Below, in pieces: positions 37,846 through 47,334 of a DNA stretch of 64,000 nt. The first letter of the stretch is position 1, and each line of letters starts with the position of its first letter. This DNA is from Caballeronia grimmiae (lineage in GTDB: Bacteria > Pseudomonadota > Gammaproteobacteria > Burkholderiales > Burkholderiaceae): the NCBI RefSeq assembly GCF_000698555.1, contig NZ_JFHE01000007.1, forward strand, positions 1 through 64,000. The letters are read 5' to 3'. The position numbers and the translations under genes were made by a program. The notes under the pieces were generated by a model. The model made no database searches and was not told the DNA's origin. It was given only the letters and a program-made list of their open reading frames with translations.

Positions 37846-38694
37846 TCAAAGGCGGTAGAACGCACGGGCGTTCGCGCCGAAGATCGCCTGCTGTCCGGCT
37901 TTATCGAGATGCGCGGTGAGACGCGTCGCGGTGGCGTGCCAGTCAGTGTAGCCGCCGTTGAGATTCAGTACCGGCCAATCGCTGCCCCACATCAGCCGTT
38001 CAGGGCCGAAATGCGCGATGAGATGCGCGGCATACGGTTGAAGCGTCGCGTCGGTCCAGCCTTTCGCTGCTTCGGTGGCGAGGCCCGAGAGCTTGCACAA
38101 GGGTTTCTGCGGCAGCGCGGCGAGCTGCGCGATGCCGTCGGCCCACGGTTGCCACGCTGCATCGACGCCATCGCGGATAGGCGGCTTCGCGCCGTGATCG
38201 ATGACGATTCGCAGCGTCGGATAACGACGCGCGAACTCGATCAGCGACGGGACATGCCGCGCGAAGATCAGTGCATCGAAGGCCAGATCGTGTTCGATCA
38301 GACGCTCGATTGCCTCGGGGCGCGGGACGTGAGCGATCCAGGTGTCGTCGGGCAAGTCCTGCAACATCGGGCGCACGCCTTTGAATTTCGAGTCGCGCGA
38401 AAACTCTTCGATGAGGTCAACGGCGTCGACGGAATCGAGCGGAACCCAGCCGACGACGCCCGCGATGGAATCGTCGTCTTGCGCGAGCTTCAGCAGATAG
38501 CGCGTTTCGTCGACGGTCGGCGCAGCCTGAACGACGACGGTGCGCGCGATGCCCGTCCCGTGACGCAACGGGGCAAGATCATTCGGGCCGAACACGCGGT
38601 AAAGAGGCTCGAGATCGGGTGAGAGCCAGCCGTAATCGCCGCGCGCCGGGTCCCAGTAGTGCTGATGCGCGTCGATTCTTTCGTCCACGTTCAT
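37846..38694 (-). CDS. Amidohydrolase-family protein, probable L-fuconolactonase
   Basis: A 282-aa TIM-barrel hydrolase of the amidohydrolase-2 / L-rhamnono- and L-fucono-lactonase group. It opens with IDAHQHYWDP (metal HxH) and has VIDHGAKPP and a C-terminal LMWGSDWPVLNLNGGY, all typical. It overlaps the aldo/keto reductase end by 4 nt, so both are coupled. It would hydrolyse the lactone formed by the upstream dehydrogenase. Confidence 0.88.
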   Translation of the reverse strand: MNVDERIDAHQHYWDPARGDYGWLSPDLEPLYRVFGPNDLAPLRHGTGIARTVVVQAAPTVDETRYLLKLAQDDDSIAGVVGWVPLDSVDAVDLIEEFSRDSKFKGVRPMLQDLPDDTWIAHVPRPEAIERLIEHDLAFDALIFARHVPSLIEFARRYPTLRIVIDHGAKPPIRDGVDAAWQPWADGIAQLAALPQKPLCKLSGLATEAAKGWTDATLQPYAAHLIAHFGPERLMWGSDWPVLNLNGGYTDWHATATRLTAHLDKAGQQAIFGANARAFYRL

Positions 38695-39740
38695 TGCGGC
38701 ACCGGCGCGTTTTCGTGAAGCAGGCCCTCCGAGCGCAACGCCTGCCAGAGCGCAGACGGAATCGGCGTCCCGAACGATGCAGCGTTCTGTTGCACCTCAC
38801 CCGCATTGCGCGCGCCCATCAGCACGGTAGCCACGACTTTATGCGCATAAGGAAACTGGAGCGCGGCGCTCGAAAGCGCGACGCCGTGTTCCCGACACAC
38901 ACGTTCAAGTTTGCCGACACGCTCGATGACTTCCTTCGGCGCGTCGCCATAGTTGAACTTGAGATCACCATGCGCGTGGCTGTCCAGACCACGCGCGAGA
39001 ATGCCCGAGTTGAATGCGCCGCCCAGCAGAATGCTCACGCCGCGCTTCTCGCATTCAGGCAACAGGTCGTCGAGCGGATTCTGTTCGAGCAGCGTGTAGC
39101 GACCGGCAAGCAGCGCACAGTCGATGTCGTATTCGGCCATCGCTTCCATGACTGCCGCGCTTTCGTTGACGCCGAGCCCGACCGCTTTTACGCCGCGCGA
39201 TTGCTTCAGCTCATCGAGTGCGCGAAAGCCGCCTTCGTCCGTCAGTTGCCGCCAGTAATGCGCGTTCTTTTCGCCGTGCGTGTATCGGCCGATATCGTGG
39301 ATCAACACGATATCGACGTCGATCATGCCGAGGCGCTGCTGGCTGTCTTCGAAGGAGCGCAGGATGCCGTCGTAGGTGTAATCGTAGATCGCCTGAAAAG
39401 GCAGCGGATTCGCCCAACCTTCGCTGCCGTCGTCCGGCGTCGTGCGCGGGACGAAGCGCCGGCCCACTTTCGTCGACAACACGAAATCGCTTCGCGGATA
39501 CCGCCGCAACGCATCGCCCAGACGATGCTCCGCCTTCGTATGCCCATAGTGCGGCGCGGTGTCGAAGAAGCGGATGCCTGCCTGCCACGCGGCGTCGACG
39601 GTGGCGCGCGCTTCTTCTTCCGTCAACTCATGGTAGAGACCGCCGAGCGGCGCGGTGCCGAGCGATAGCGCCGTGACTTCGAGTGGCGTGCGCCCGATCG
39701 TGCGTCGGCGTAGGACGACATCCTGCATTGCTGCGCTCAT
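38691..39740 (-). CDS. Aldo/keto reductase, probable L-fucose (D-threo-aldose) dehydrogenase
   Basis: A 349-aa AKR. Catalytic-tetrad regions GIRFFDTAPHYGHTKAEHRL and KVGRRFVP are visible. It resembles the D-threo-aldose 1-dehydrogenase/L-fucose dehydrogenase group, which oxidises the aldose to its lactone. ATG at 39740 has GAGG 7-8 nt upstream; a TTG at 39746 is less likely. First gene of the minus-strand pathway, divergent from the IclR regulator. A near-parS sequence lies inside it at 38837-38852. Confidence 0.85.
   Translation of the reverse strand: MSAAMQDVVLRRRTIGRTPLEVTALSLGTAPLGGLYHELTEEEARATVDAAWQAGIRFFDTAPHYGHTKAEHRLGDALRRYPRSDFVLSTKVGRRFVPRTTPDDGSEGWANPLPFQAIYDYTYDGILRSFEDSQQRLGMIDVDIVLIHDIGRYTHGEKNAHYWRQLTDEGGFRALDELKQSRGVKAVGLGVNESAAVMEAMAEYDIDCALLAGRYTLLEQNPLDDLLPECEKRGVSILLGGAFNSGILARGLDSHAHGDLKFNYGDAPKEVIERVGKLERVCREHGVALSSAALQFPYAHKVVATVLMGARNAGEVQQNAASFGTPIPSALWQALRSEGLLHENAPVPQ
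38837..38852. other. Near-match parS-like palindrome inside the aldo/keto reductase gene
   Basis: CTTTATGCGCATAAGG differs by one base from the CTTTATGCGCATAAAG palindrome seen beside parA, parB and kbl. It lies within coding sequence (Tyr-Ala-His-Lys codons), so chance is possible. Confidence 0.4.
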
Positions 39741-39953
39741 CTGCAAACCTCGATCAAAGGATACGGTGGCTGCGGCGGAGCCGCTTTCTGCGGCTGGCGA
39801 GTGATTCTGGCGGGCTGATTCGACGTTACCGAGGTGGAAAACCCTCTATGTGACGGTTCATCAATGAACGTATTATTCATATTCGCACAAAGCTAAGTCA
39901 AGGTACGCGACGGGCGGCTTTGTCGGTGATTTCCCCTAGCGCATCCCTTTTTT

Positions 39954-40754
39954 ATGAATCGACGCACGCCAATTTCGCTGGAATCCGCAGAGAACGACGC
40001 CGACCGTTATCGCGCGCCCGCGCTCGACAAGGGGCTCGACATTCTCGAATTGCTGTCCGAGCAGAAGTCAGGACTCACGCGCGCTGAAATCACGAAGATG
40101 CTCGGGCGCAATGCGAGCGAGATGTATCGCATGCTGGAGCGGCTCGTCGCGCGGCAGTATGTCGTGCGCTCCCCCGAGGGCGACCGCTATTCGCTCGGGC
40201 TGAAGTTATATGCGCTCGCGCACCGGCATCCGCCGACGCACCGGCTGATCGCGGAGGCGTTGCCGGTGATGCAGCGTTTCGCCGATGCCGCCGAGCAGTC
40301 CGTTCATCTCGCCGTCTACGATCGGGGCAATCTGCTCGTCATCGCGCAAGTAGACGGCCCCGGCACGTGGGGCATTTCGGTGCGCCTCGGATCTCGCGTC
40401 GGCCTGATCGACACGGGATCGGGCCGCGTAATGCTCGCGTTCCAGACGGACGAACAGCGCGTGCACATGCTGGCTGAGCACACCAAAGTGAAGGGCGAAC
40501 TTGCAGTCGATGATGCGGTGCTGGATGCGGAGCATCGACGCATCCGCGATCTTGGTTACTGGAAGAAGGACAGTCAGCAGACCTTCGGCGTCATCGACGT
40601 GGCGTTTCCGCTGCTCGGGCCGTCGGGGCAGGCCATCGCCGCGCTGACCTGTCCTTATATGCGGCGCATCGACGAGTACGTGGCGCCGTCCGTCGACGAT
40701 GTCACTGCGCTGCTGAAGGACGCCGCCGCTTCGCTTTCGATGACGCGCGACTGA
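39954..40754 (+). CDS. IclR-family transcriptional regulator
   Basis: A 266-aa regulator with an N-terminal winged helix (residues about 20-85: GLDILELLSEQKSGLTRAEI, ASEMYRMLERLVARQYVVR) and a C-terminal effector domain with the GSRVGLIDTGSGRVMLAF segment. It is transcribed away from the fucose-type operon, 213 bp from the aldo/keto reductase start, so it is the likely local regulator. Confidence 0.92.
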   Translation: MNRRTPISLESAENDADRYRAPALDKGLDILELLSEQKSGLTRAEITKMLGRNASEMYRMLERLVARQYVVRSPEGDRYSLGLKLYALAHRHPPTHRLIAEALPVMQRFADAAEQSVHLAVYDRGNLLVIAQVDGPGTWGISVRLGSRVGLIDTGSGRVMLAFQTDEQRVHMLAEHTKVKGELAVDDAVLDAEHRRIRDLGYWKKDSQQTFGVIDVAFPLLGPSGQAIAALTCPYMRRIDEYVAPSVDDVTALLKDAAASLSMTRD

Positions 40755-40855
40755 GCGGCGAAAGCATCGCGCGTTAGAATAGCGGCCCTCTCAAAAAGAC
40801 GGCCATCGTATTAGTGAGCCGCCGACCTCATCTGACGCATTACTACGCATCACTC

Positions 40856-41401
40856 ATGGCGAAACTTCTTTCCGATTCCGAATTCCAGCGTTTTTCCGAA
40901 CTTCAGCAAAAGCAGGCAAGCTTCACAATCTCGGCCGATGAAGCGGACGAACTCCGCGATATCGTCGCGCGCGCACAGAAGAAGCGCGATGACCGCGCCG
41001 CAGCGATGCAAGCCATCGAAGCGCATATCGCCCAATTCGACATCAGCCCGGACGAGCTTTTCTCGCCCGAGCAGATCGGCGAAGCGGCGCGCACGTACGG
41101 GCTGATTCCCGCTGCGAAGAAGGAGCGCACCCTTCCGCCGCAACTGACGTACAACGGCAAGCCGTATCAGTGGACGTCGCGCGCGCTGCCCGATGAGATC
41201 CGCGAGCCGCTTTTCGAAGCATTCACGTCGGGGCAGTCCGTGAAGACGTTCATCGCGACGCCGAAAGACGCCGCGCGCTGCGCGCTTACCATCGCCCGGC
41301 TGGAACGCGAAACGGGAAGTTCGTATGCCGAAGCAATGCTGAGTGAATTATCGCTCTCGCGTGCGCAAGTCGACGACGCGCTCGCCAAACTCGCGGCTTA
41401 G
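40856..41401 (+). CDS. Hypothetical 181-aa protein
   Basis: I do not recognise a firm family. Residues about 1-70 form a charged helical region (LSDSEFQRFSELQQKQASF, VARAQKKRDDRAAAM). A central LTYNGKPYQWTSRALPDEI segment weakly recalls the YRNP..G..WSGRG..P motif of H-NS-type DNA-binding domains but lacks its glycines. The C-terminus is helical. Its stop codon overlaps that of the Pat-like gene on the other strand by 4 nt. Confidence 0.6.
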   Translation: MAKLLSDSEFQRFSELQQKQASFTISADEADELRDIVARAQKKRDDRAAAMQAIEAHIAQFDISPDELFSPEQIGEAARTYGLIPAAKKERTLPPQLTYNGKPYQWTSRALPDEIREPLFEAFTSGQSVKTFIATPKDAARCALTIARLERETGSSYAEAMLSELSLSRAQVDDALAKLAA

Positions 41402-43827
41402 TCCCGCGAGGCTTGCGATGAAGGTGCCGGCGCATCGGAGAGGCGCATCCTGAAACCGACGACGCCGGGATCCTCCGTTTTGATCAACTCGAATCCGGCC
41501 TTTCGCGCGAGCGCGATCATGCCTGTGTTCTCCCGCAGCGCTTCGCCGATCATCCATCGGGTGCCGCGCTTTCGCTCGTAATCGATGATTCGCGAGAGCA
41601 GCAGCCAGCCCAAACCCTGCCCTTTCATGTCCGAACGCGCGGCCAGCGCGAATTCGGCGGTCTCGTTGTCCGGATCGGCGATTGCGCGCGCCACGCCCAG
41701 CGTCTCGTACGTGCCATCCTCTTTTGCACGCGTGATGACGAGCGCCATCTCACGGTCGTAATCGATGTGTGTCATCCGCGCGAGTTGCGAATGGTCGAAG
41801 CTGCGCACGGCGCCGAAGAATCGCAAGCGCAAATCTTCGGGGGTGTTTGCGGCGACGAAGGCGCGGTGCGCGTCTTCGTCTTCCGGACGAATCGGCCGCA
41901 CCGTGATGCGCATGCCACGCCAGTCGAGCGTCTCCTCCATCGCACGCGGATACGGCACGATCGCGAGCGGCTTGCGATGCGCGCCGAGTGTGAGTTTCGG
42001 TTCGTAGACGACGACAGAATCGCGCGTCACGCGGAACGTCAGCTTCAACGCGACGATTTCCTCGATGTAACAAACCAGTTGCGATAACGCGGTCAGTGCG
42101 TTGAGCAGAAGCTCGGCGGGTAATTCGCGCGCGCGCGGCGATGTCGCGATGAGGTCGCGGGCGAGCACCGGATTGAGCGGCGGCAGCGCAAATTCGTGAA
42201 GCGAATCAGCAAGCCCGAGCGCGCCCGCAGCCCTGAATTCGAATGCCGGGCCGAAGACGCGGTGATTGATCAGCCGGGTGTCGATATCGATGGCATCGCC
42301 CGAAGTCGGGTCCGGCGCGCCGGGCTTCACCACAAGGCCGAAGCGAGCGCATATCCGAGCGGCTCGCTCGCCATCCAGCTCCGTGATGCCACGGTCCAAC
42401 GCGGTGCGAATTTCGCGCTGCGCGTCGTCGATGTCTTTGGGGACATCGGCGGGAAGACCGTCCGGAGTCTGCATGAGTAACTCGCGTCCTTGCCGGAAAT
42501 CGACCAGACGCGCGAAGCCGCGCGCAAGGCGATGCGGCGTCGTGTGCACGGGAATGCCGTTGGCGTGCAGTTCGTCGCGAGTCGCCGCATCCGCACAACC
42601 GAAGAAGCACGCAAGCAGACCACGATAAGCGTGTCGTCGCTCGGCGATCAACACGCGCGCGACGTCGGCGACCGGCGCACTGTGCGTCGGCGCATGCACG
42701 ACGAACACTGTCCCGGTTTCGCGATGCGGCGCGAGCGCCTGGAGCGCGACGCCGAAGTCGGAAGGAGACGCGTCGTCGCCAAGCAGCAGCGGATTTCCTG
42801 ATTGGGCGCGAGGCAACGCGGCGGCGACGGCGTCGCGTGCAGCGACGGGCCACGGTGCAAGACCATCGCCGGCGGCGGCGAACGCGTCCATCGCCAAGGC
42901 GGCGACGCCGCGGTCGCTCGTGACCACGGTGGCCGCATCGCTCGTTGCGACCCGGCCGATCCCGAGCGTTTCTATCTCATCGAGAAGGTCGTCGAGCGAA
43001 TCGACGCGGACCAATCCGGCGCGGCGGAAAGCGGCGGCGTAGAGCCGATCGAACGGATCGTCGCGACCCGTGCGCAACACCAGGACGGGCTTGTTCCGAG
43101 CGGCGGCGCGAGCAGCGGACATGAACTTGCGCGCTGAACTGACGTGTTCGATTGCAAGCAGGATCGCTCGCGTCGATGCGTCGCTCGCCAGGAAGTCGAG
43201 CATGTCGCCGGAGTCGACGTCGGCTTCATCGCCGAGCGCGACGATTCGCGAAAAGCCAAGGCCCCGCGCGAGTGCCCAGCCAAGCACGCCGTTCGTCAGT
43301 GCGTTGGAGCCGGACACCCAGGCAACGCCGCCGGGCTCGACGGTGCACGCGGGAGCACCGAGACATGCGCCAATCGATGGCGTCACCACGCCGAGACTTG
43401 CGGGTCCGACGATGCGAATCAAGAACGGCCGCGCGGCGGCCAGCGTCCGAGCGGTCCAATCAGCCGCGGCATCAGAAGTGGGAGGCTCTTCGCGATGCTC
43501 GCTGCCCCTGCGCGGCCGCGCCTCGCCAACAATGACGACGGCCTTCGTTCCTCGGCGCCCCAACTGTTCGACGAGTGACGGCCACGTCTGGGGGCGCGTG
43601 CAGATAACGGCGACAGACGGCGCGTCCGGCAAGTCGTCGACATCCTTGTACACCCGCGCGCCGTTCAGCGACTCATGCCGAGGATTTACCGGCCAGACGG
43701 GGCCCTTGTAGCCGGCACATCGTGCACGCTCCCAGACCATTGCGCCGATGCTCCCGGCGCGCGGCGACGCACCGATTACAGCGATTGACTTGGGGGAAAA
43801 CAGAATGTCGAGGTTGCGAACAGTCAT
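41398..43827 (-). CDS. Pat-like protein acyltransferase: CoA-binding/NDP-forming acyl-CoA synthetase-like part plus GNAT domain
   Basis: An 809-aa protein. Residues about 1-130 form a CoA-binding Rossmann domain (SIAVIGASPRAGSIGAMVWE). Succinyl-CoA-ligase-like domains follow to about 450. Then comes a shortened ATP-grasp-like region. A GNAT domain closes the protein (RPIRPEDEDAHRAFVAA, SDMKGQGLGWLLLSRIIDYE with the QGxGxG-like acetyl-CoA loop). E. coli PatZ has the same order at about 886 aa. Here the ATP-grasp core is reduced, so it is probably regulatory or dead. It would acetylate lysines of acyl-CoA synthetases. Confidence 0.85.
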   Translation of the reverse strand: MTVRNLDILFSPKSIAVIGASPRAGSIGAMVWERARCAGYKGPVWPVNPRHESLNGARVYKDVDDLPDAPSVAVICTRPQTWPSLVEQLGRRGTKAVVIVGEARPRRGSEHREEPPTSDAAADWTARTLAAARPFLIRIVGPASLGVVTPSIGACLGAPACTVEPGGVAWVSGSNALTNGVLGWALARGLGFSRIVALGDEADVDSGDMLDFLASDASTRAILLAIEHVSSARKFMSAARAAARNKPVLVLRTGRDDPFDRLYAAAFRRAGLVRVDSLDDLLDEIETLGIGRVATSDAATVVTSDRGVAALAMDAFAAAGDGLAPWPVAARDAVAAALPRAQSGNPLLLGDDASPSDFGVALQALAPHRETGTVFVVHAPTHSAPVADVARVLIAERRHAYRGLLACFFGCADAATRDELHANGIPVHTTPHRLARGFARLVDFRQGRELLMQTPDGLPADVPKDIDDAQREIRTALDRGITELDGERAARICARFGLVVKPGAPDPTSGDAIDIDTRLINHRVFGPAFEFRAAGALGLADSLHEFALPPLNPVLARDLIATSPRARELPAELLLNALTALSQLVCYIEEIVALKLTFRVTRDSVVVYEPKLTLGAHRKPLAIVPYPRAMEETLDWRGMRITVRPIRPEDEDAHRAFVAANTPEDLRLRFFGAVRSFDHSQLARMTHIDYDREMALVITRAKEDGTYETLGVARAIADPDNETAEFALAARSDMKGQGLGWLLLSRIIDYERKRGTRWMIGEALRENTGMIALARKAGFELIKTEDPGVVGFRMRLSDAPAPSSQASRD

Positions 43828-43909
43828 GGGCGACTCTTGACGTTGCAGGTCACCGATAAGCATAGGCGATGTGTGGGCATCGGTCGGTCGTCGTGGCGTC
43901 GCAACAGCG

Positions 43910-43925
43910 CTTTATGCGCATAAAG
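43910..43925. other. parS-like site
   Basis: The perfect 16-bp palindrome CTTTATGCGCATAAAG lies upstream of parA. The TATGCGCATA core resembles, from memory, the parS of Burkholderia chromosome 2. It is a presumed ParB binding site. Confidence 0.85.
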
Positions 43926-43956
43926 TCCGACGCGATCCCGCCAAGGAAGCCAGCCA

Positions 43957-43972
43957 CTATATGCGCATAAAG
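43957..43972. other. parS-like site (one mismatch)
   Basis: CTATATGCGCATAAAG, 47 bp after the previous site and about 100 bp before parA; one change in the left arm. Confidence 0.75.
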
Positions 43973-44073
43973 CCTCGTCCGAATGGCTAGCGTACGCAAC
44001 ATTTGACTAATACAACTGGAAAATAATCACGCGCAATGTAGAATTCGAAACGCAATCAATTTCGGAGCTAACT

Positions 44074-44733
44074 GTGGCGGCGGAAATCATAGCGATCACG
44101 CAGCAGAAAGGCGGAGTGGGCAAAAGCACCATCGCGATGCACCTTGGCGCTGCCTTTCACGAAAAGAAGAAGCGCGTGCTCGTGGTCGACGCAGACGGCC
44201 AAAATACGCTTATCCATTGGTCGAGCGCTGCATCCGATGACAACAGCGGCATCCCGTTTCCTGTCGTCAATCTCTCTGAGGCGGGCGGGCAAATACACCG
44301 CGAGATCAAGAAGTTCGTCAACGATTACGACATCATCGTGGTCGATTGTCCGCCGTCGATTACAGAGAAGGTGTCGGGCGTCGTGCTGTTGGCCGCGAGT
44401 GTCGCGGTCATTCCGACTTCGTCATCGCCTGCCGATTATTGGTCGAGTGTTGGACTGGTGAAGCTCGTGCAGCAGGCGCAGGTCATGAATGAGGACTTGC
44501 GTGCTGTGTTCCTGCTGAACAAGACCGAAGAGAAGCGCATGCTGACGCGCGAGCTCAAAGTTGCGCTCGAAGAGCTGGGTTTCCCGTTGCTCAAGACGCA
44601 GATTCCGACACGCGAGTGCTACAAGCAGGCGATGGCTCTCGGCCAGACCGTCTTGCAAATGAGCGATCGGGGAGCACGGCTGGCTGCGGCAGAGATTCGC
44701 AGCTGCGCCGATGAAATCCTTGCCATGCTCTGA
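44074..44733 (+). CDS. parA: ParA-family partition ATPase
   Basis: A 219-aa deviant Walker ATPase for replicon segregation. It begins EIIAITQQKGGVGKSTIAMH, with the signature lysine in KGGVGKST, and has VVDADGQNT and VVDCPPSI. It lacks an N-terminal HTH, so it is the short (type Ib-like) form and probably does not act as the operon repressor by itself. The GTG start at 44074 follows GGAG. It is followed by a parS site and parB. Confidence 0.95.
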   Translation: MAAEIIAITQQKGGVGKSTIAMHLGAAFHEKKKRVLVVDADGQNTLIHWSSAASDDNSGIPFPVVNLSEAGGQIHREIKKFVNDYDIIVVDCPPSITEKVSGVVLLAASVAVIPTSSSPADYWSSVGLVKLVQQAQVMNEDLRAVFLLNKTEEKRMLTRELKVALEELGFPLLKTQIPTRECYKQAMALGQTVLQMSDRGARLAAAEIRSCADEILAML

Positions 44734-44736
44734 CGA

Positions 44737-44752
44737 CTTTATGCGCATAAAG
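44737..44752. other. parS-like site between parA and parB
   Basis: The perfect palindrome CTTTATGCGCATAAAG sits 3 bp after the parA stop and 8 bp before the parB ATG. Confidence 0.85.
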
Positions 44753-44760
44753 GACACTGA

Positions 44761-45825
44761 ATGAAACCGTCGCAATTTGCCAAGGGCTTCAAGGCTCGCC
44801 CGGACACGACCAGCAGCGAAAAACGGACTGCGCTCGATCGGCTAAACGCGATCGACGGTATCGTCGACATACAGCACGGTTCCCAAAACGCCGCGAACGG
44901 TCGATCCGGCGCTTTCGTCGCAGAAGACCCGGTCGACTCGATGGCTGGCCCGGAGTCGGATGAGTATCGCGCCTGGCGTCGGGCGAATCGTTATACGGCA
45001 GGGCAGGTCATCGAATTGCCCCTGAAGGCGATCAAACCTAGTCCGTTCAATCCCCGCCATTTTTATCTGAAGGCGTCGATTGCCGAGCTGGCCGTCAATC
45101 TTGCAAAGCAAGGACAGCAGCAGGCGATTCACGTGATTCCGGATTACGAGAACCCGGGCACTTTCTTCGTCAGCGATGGCGGCCGACGCGTGCGCGCGCT
45201 GAAAGAAGCGAACAAGGAAACCGTCAAGGCTGTGGTGGTCGACCTGCCGGTGGGCATCGAGAGCTACAAGCTGGGTTACGACCTGAACGTCCAACGCGAT
45301 TCGCAGACCGTGTTCGACAATGCTGTCGTCTGGCGGCGCTTCCTCGACGAACAGCATTTCCAGAGCCAACGCGAATTAGCGGATCATCTCGGTCTCGACG
45401 AATCCACGATCGCCGTTGCTTTGTCGATCGCCAAGCTGCCTGAAAATGTGATGCACGAGATGGTCGCCCGACCGGATCGATTCGGCTCGAATATGGCGTA
45501 TCAGATCTCGCGGTATCACACGGCTCGTGGGAGTGACGCGACGCTGCGGCTCATCAACAAGATCACTTCCGACGATCTCAGCACGCGTCAGGTCGCGGAT
45601 ATCGTCAAGGGACGTGCGAGCCCTCAGGAAACGCCGAAGCCCGCTGGTCGCCAGCGGTACGCGCAGCGCCTCGAAATCAAATTCGATGGCGTCTCTGTCG
45701 GCGACTTGAAGTCATACGGCGAAGACCGCCTCGAACTGCGTCTGCGCGGACTCTCTCGGGAGCGACGGGACGAATTGCTGCATCAGATCGAGACGATACT
45801 TCAGTCGGAGCAAGCTAAAGATTGA
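44761..45825 (+). CDS. parB: ParB/RepB/Spo0J-family partition protein
   Basis: A 354-aa centromere-binding protein. The N-terminal CTPase/ParB domain has PSPFNPRHFYLKASIAEL and an SDGGRRVRALKEA segment equal to the GxRRxxA box. The HTH is QRELADHLGLDESTIAVALS. The C-terminus is a dimerisation segment. It should load on the TATGCGCATA palindromes and work with ParA. Confidence 0.94.
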   Translation: MKPSQFAKGFKARPDTTSSEKRTALDRLNAIDGIVDIQHGSQNAANGRSGAFVAEDPVDSMAGPESDEYRAWRRANRYTAGQVIELPLKAIKPSPFNPRHFYLKASIAELAVNLAKQGQQQAIHVIPDYENPGTFFVSDGGRRVRALKEANKETVKAVVVDLPVGIESYKLGYDLNVQRDSQTVFDNAVVWRRFLDEQHFQSQRELADHLGLDESTIAVALSIAKLPENVMHEMVARPDRFGSNMAYQISRYHTARGSDATLRLINKITSDDLSTRQVADIVKGRASPQETPKPAGRQRYAQRLEIKFDGVSVGDLKSYGEDRLELRLRGLSRERRDELLHQIETILQSEQAKD

Positions 45826-45851
45826 GCACGTTGCCGGTCGTACTGCCAACG

Positions 45852-47216
45852 CTAGGCGGCGCGCGACTGACTCAATGTGAAAGCCAGCAAGTCACCATCG
45901 GTAGGCTCGCCCCACGTTTTTCGGGCGAGCCAGTCGAAGAAAGACGTCTCCGCCAACTTCGAATCCAGACCACGCTTGCGCCAGTCGTCGCGCATGTGCG
46001 AGCCCAACTCCGGCAGGACGCTTTCCTCGAAGGTCTGCCGTGCGACTTCCCGCTCTTCCTCACCCTGCTCGTCGTATAACGCCCGCGCTTCCTTGCGTCG
46101 ATAGGCGGAGAACTCACTCAACAAGCGAGCCTTCAGATCGTCCGCCGCGGACGCGCCCGTTGCGCCAACACGCGCCGGCGCTCCGTTTGCGGCAGTCGGC
46201 AATGCCTCGACCGGCGGCGCGTAGCCCTTCTTGAGCGCGTCCTTGAAGAGGGCGGCGGCAGAGCGCACCGGCGGCAGCGTCGTGCTGCGCATACGTTGCT
46301 CGGTCATCTGGAGCGCGGCACGAATCCGGTTTTCCTCGCTATCGGCGTACAGCGTCTGCGCTTCCTTGAGCGGGATGCCGATTTTCACCATGCGATCGAC
46401 CAGCGTGCTATCGAAGACGTTCGGATGCTCGTCGAGCGCGAGCATCGGCTGCTTGCGCTCCGTCACCCGGAACTGGATTTCGGCAACACGACGTCCCTCA
46501 CGGTGCTCCACCAGTTCCACGAAGATGTTTGTCACCGCGTTGACTTCGGCAATCGCGGGACGCAGATAGTCGCGCTTGAAATACTTGTACTCGCGCTTGG
46601 CCTCGTCGCCGGCTTCTGTATCGGGCGTCCCGGATAGAATCGGCCGCCACCACTCCCACGTTTCGCGCATCGTCAGATGGCTTGGGTTGGTCAGATAACG
46701 CACGCAGATTTCGTACAACGCGAGGCCCGCGCTGCTGCGCAACTGACTCTGGAACTGAAGGCTAAGGCGCGCATACTGCACCGGGTCGAGAAGCTTCTTC
46801 TTGATTTTCGGCGCGAACGAGAATTCGACCCAGACGCGGCGCGTCGTCGGGTCTTCGAGAATTTCGGCGTCGGCGATCAGCGTCGAAATGCCCCACTTGC
46901 GCCCCGGCTTCTGGCTCGACGTGCCCGTGCTCCACTCGACTTGCACGGACACCATCCGGCGCAAGTGCTCCTTTACGAGGGCCGTGTCGTTCGAGTCGAA
47001 CGCCGAATTGGCGACAATGTCCGACAGTAGCGCGCGATAGGTATCGCCCGACTCATCTGCCTGCTGCGCGACCGCAAGCAGCACATTGAAAAGCTTGCGA
47101 GTCAGCAGCGTGATCTTCCCGCTCTTGGGCTGAATGGCAATGGCTTCGACGGCTTTGCGCAATTCGGCCGAGCTAGGGCTAACGACGTCGGTTTTCTTGG
47201 CGCGCTTGGTAGCCAT
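45852..47216 (-). CDS. RepB/Rep_3-family replication initiator
   Basis: A 454-aa initiator-type protein with the double winged-helix region of plasmid Rep_3 proteins (GKITLLTRKLFNVLLAVAQQ, YARLSLQFQSQLRSSAGLAL, YEICVRY, and YFKRDYLRPAIAEVN). A long, less conserved C-terminal tail of about 150 residues is present. The start MATKRAKK at 47216 is favoured; in-frame starts at 47249 and 47291 are possible. It converges with parB and is divergent from the iteron field, its presumed binding site. It would initiate the secondary replicon. Confidence 0.9.
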   Translation of the reverse strand: MATKRAKKTDVVSPSSAELRKAVEAIAIQPKSGKITLLTRKLFNVLLAVAQQADESGDTYRALLSDIVANSAFDSNDTALVKEHLRRMVSVQVEWSTGTSSQKPGRKWGISTLIADAEILEDPTTRRVWVEFSFAPKIKKKLLDPVQYARLSLQFQSQLRSSAGLALYEICVRYLTNPSHLTMRETWEWWRPILSGTPDTEAGDEAKREYKYFKRDYLRPAIAEVNAVTNIFVELVEHREGRRVAEIQFRVTERKQPMLALDEHPNVFDSTLVDRMVKIGIPLKEAQTLYADSEENRIRAALQMTEQRMRSTTLPPVRSAAALFKDALKKGYAPPVEALPTAANGAPARVGATGASAADDLKARLLSEFSAYRRKEARALYDEQGEEEREVARQTFEESVLPELGSHMRDDWRKRGLDSKLAETSFFDWLARKTWGEPTDGDLLAFTLSQSRAA

Positions 47217-47334
47217 GCGTCTGAGAGGAACGATATTGCGAGAGAGCATACCGGGCGCGGTGAAGCGAGTAAACGGGGCCGCGTTCACCATTGGACGGTG
47301 ACGGTGGTGGAACAGCTTGTACTCACTGCAGTGC

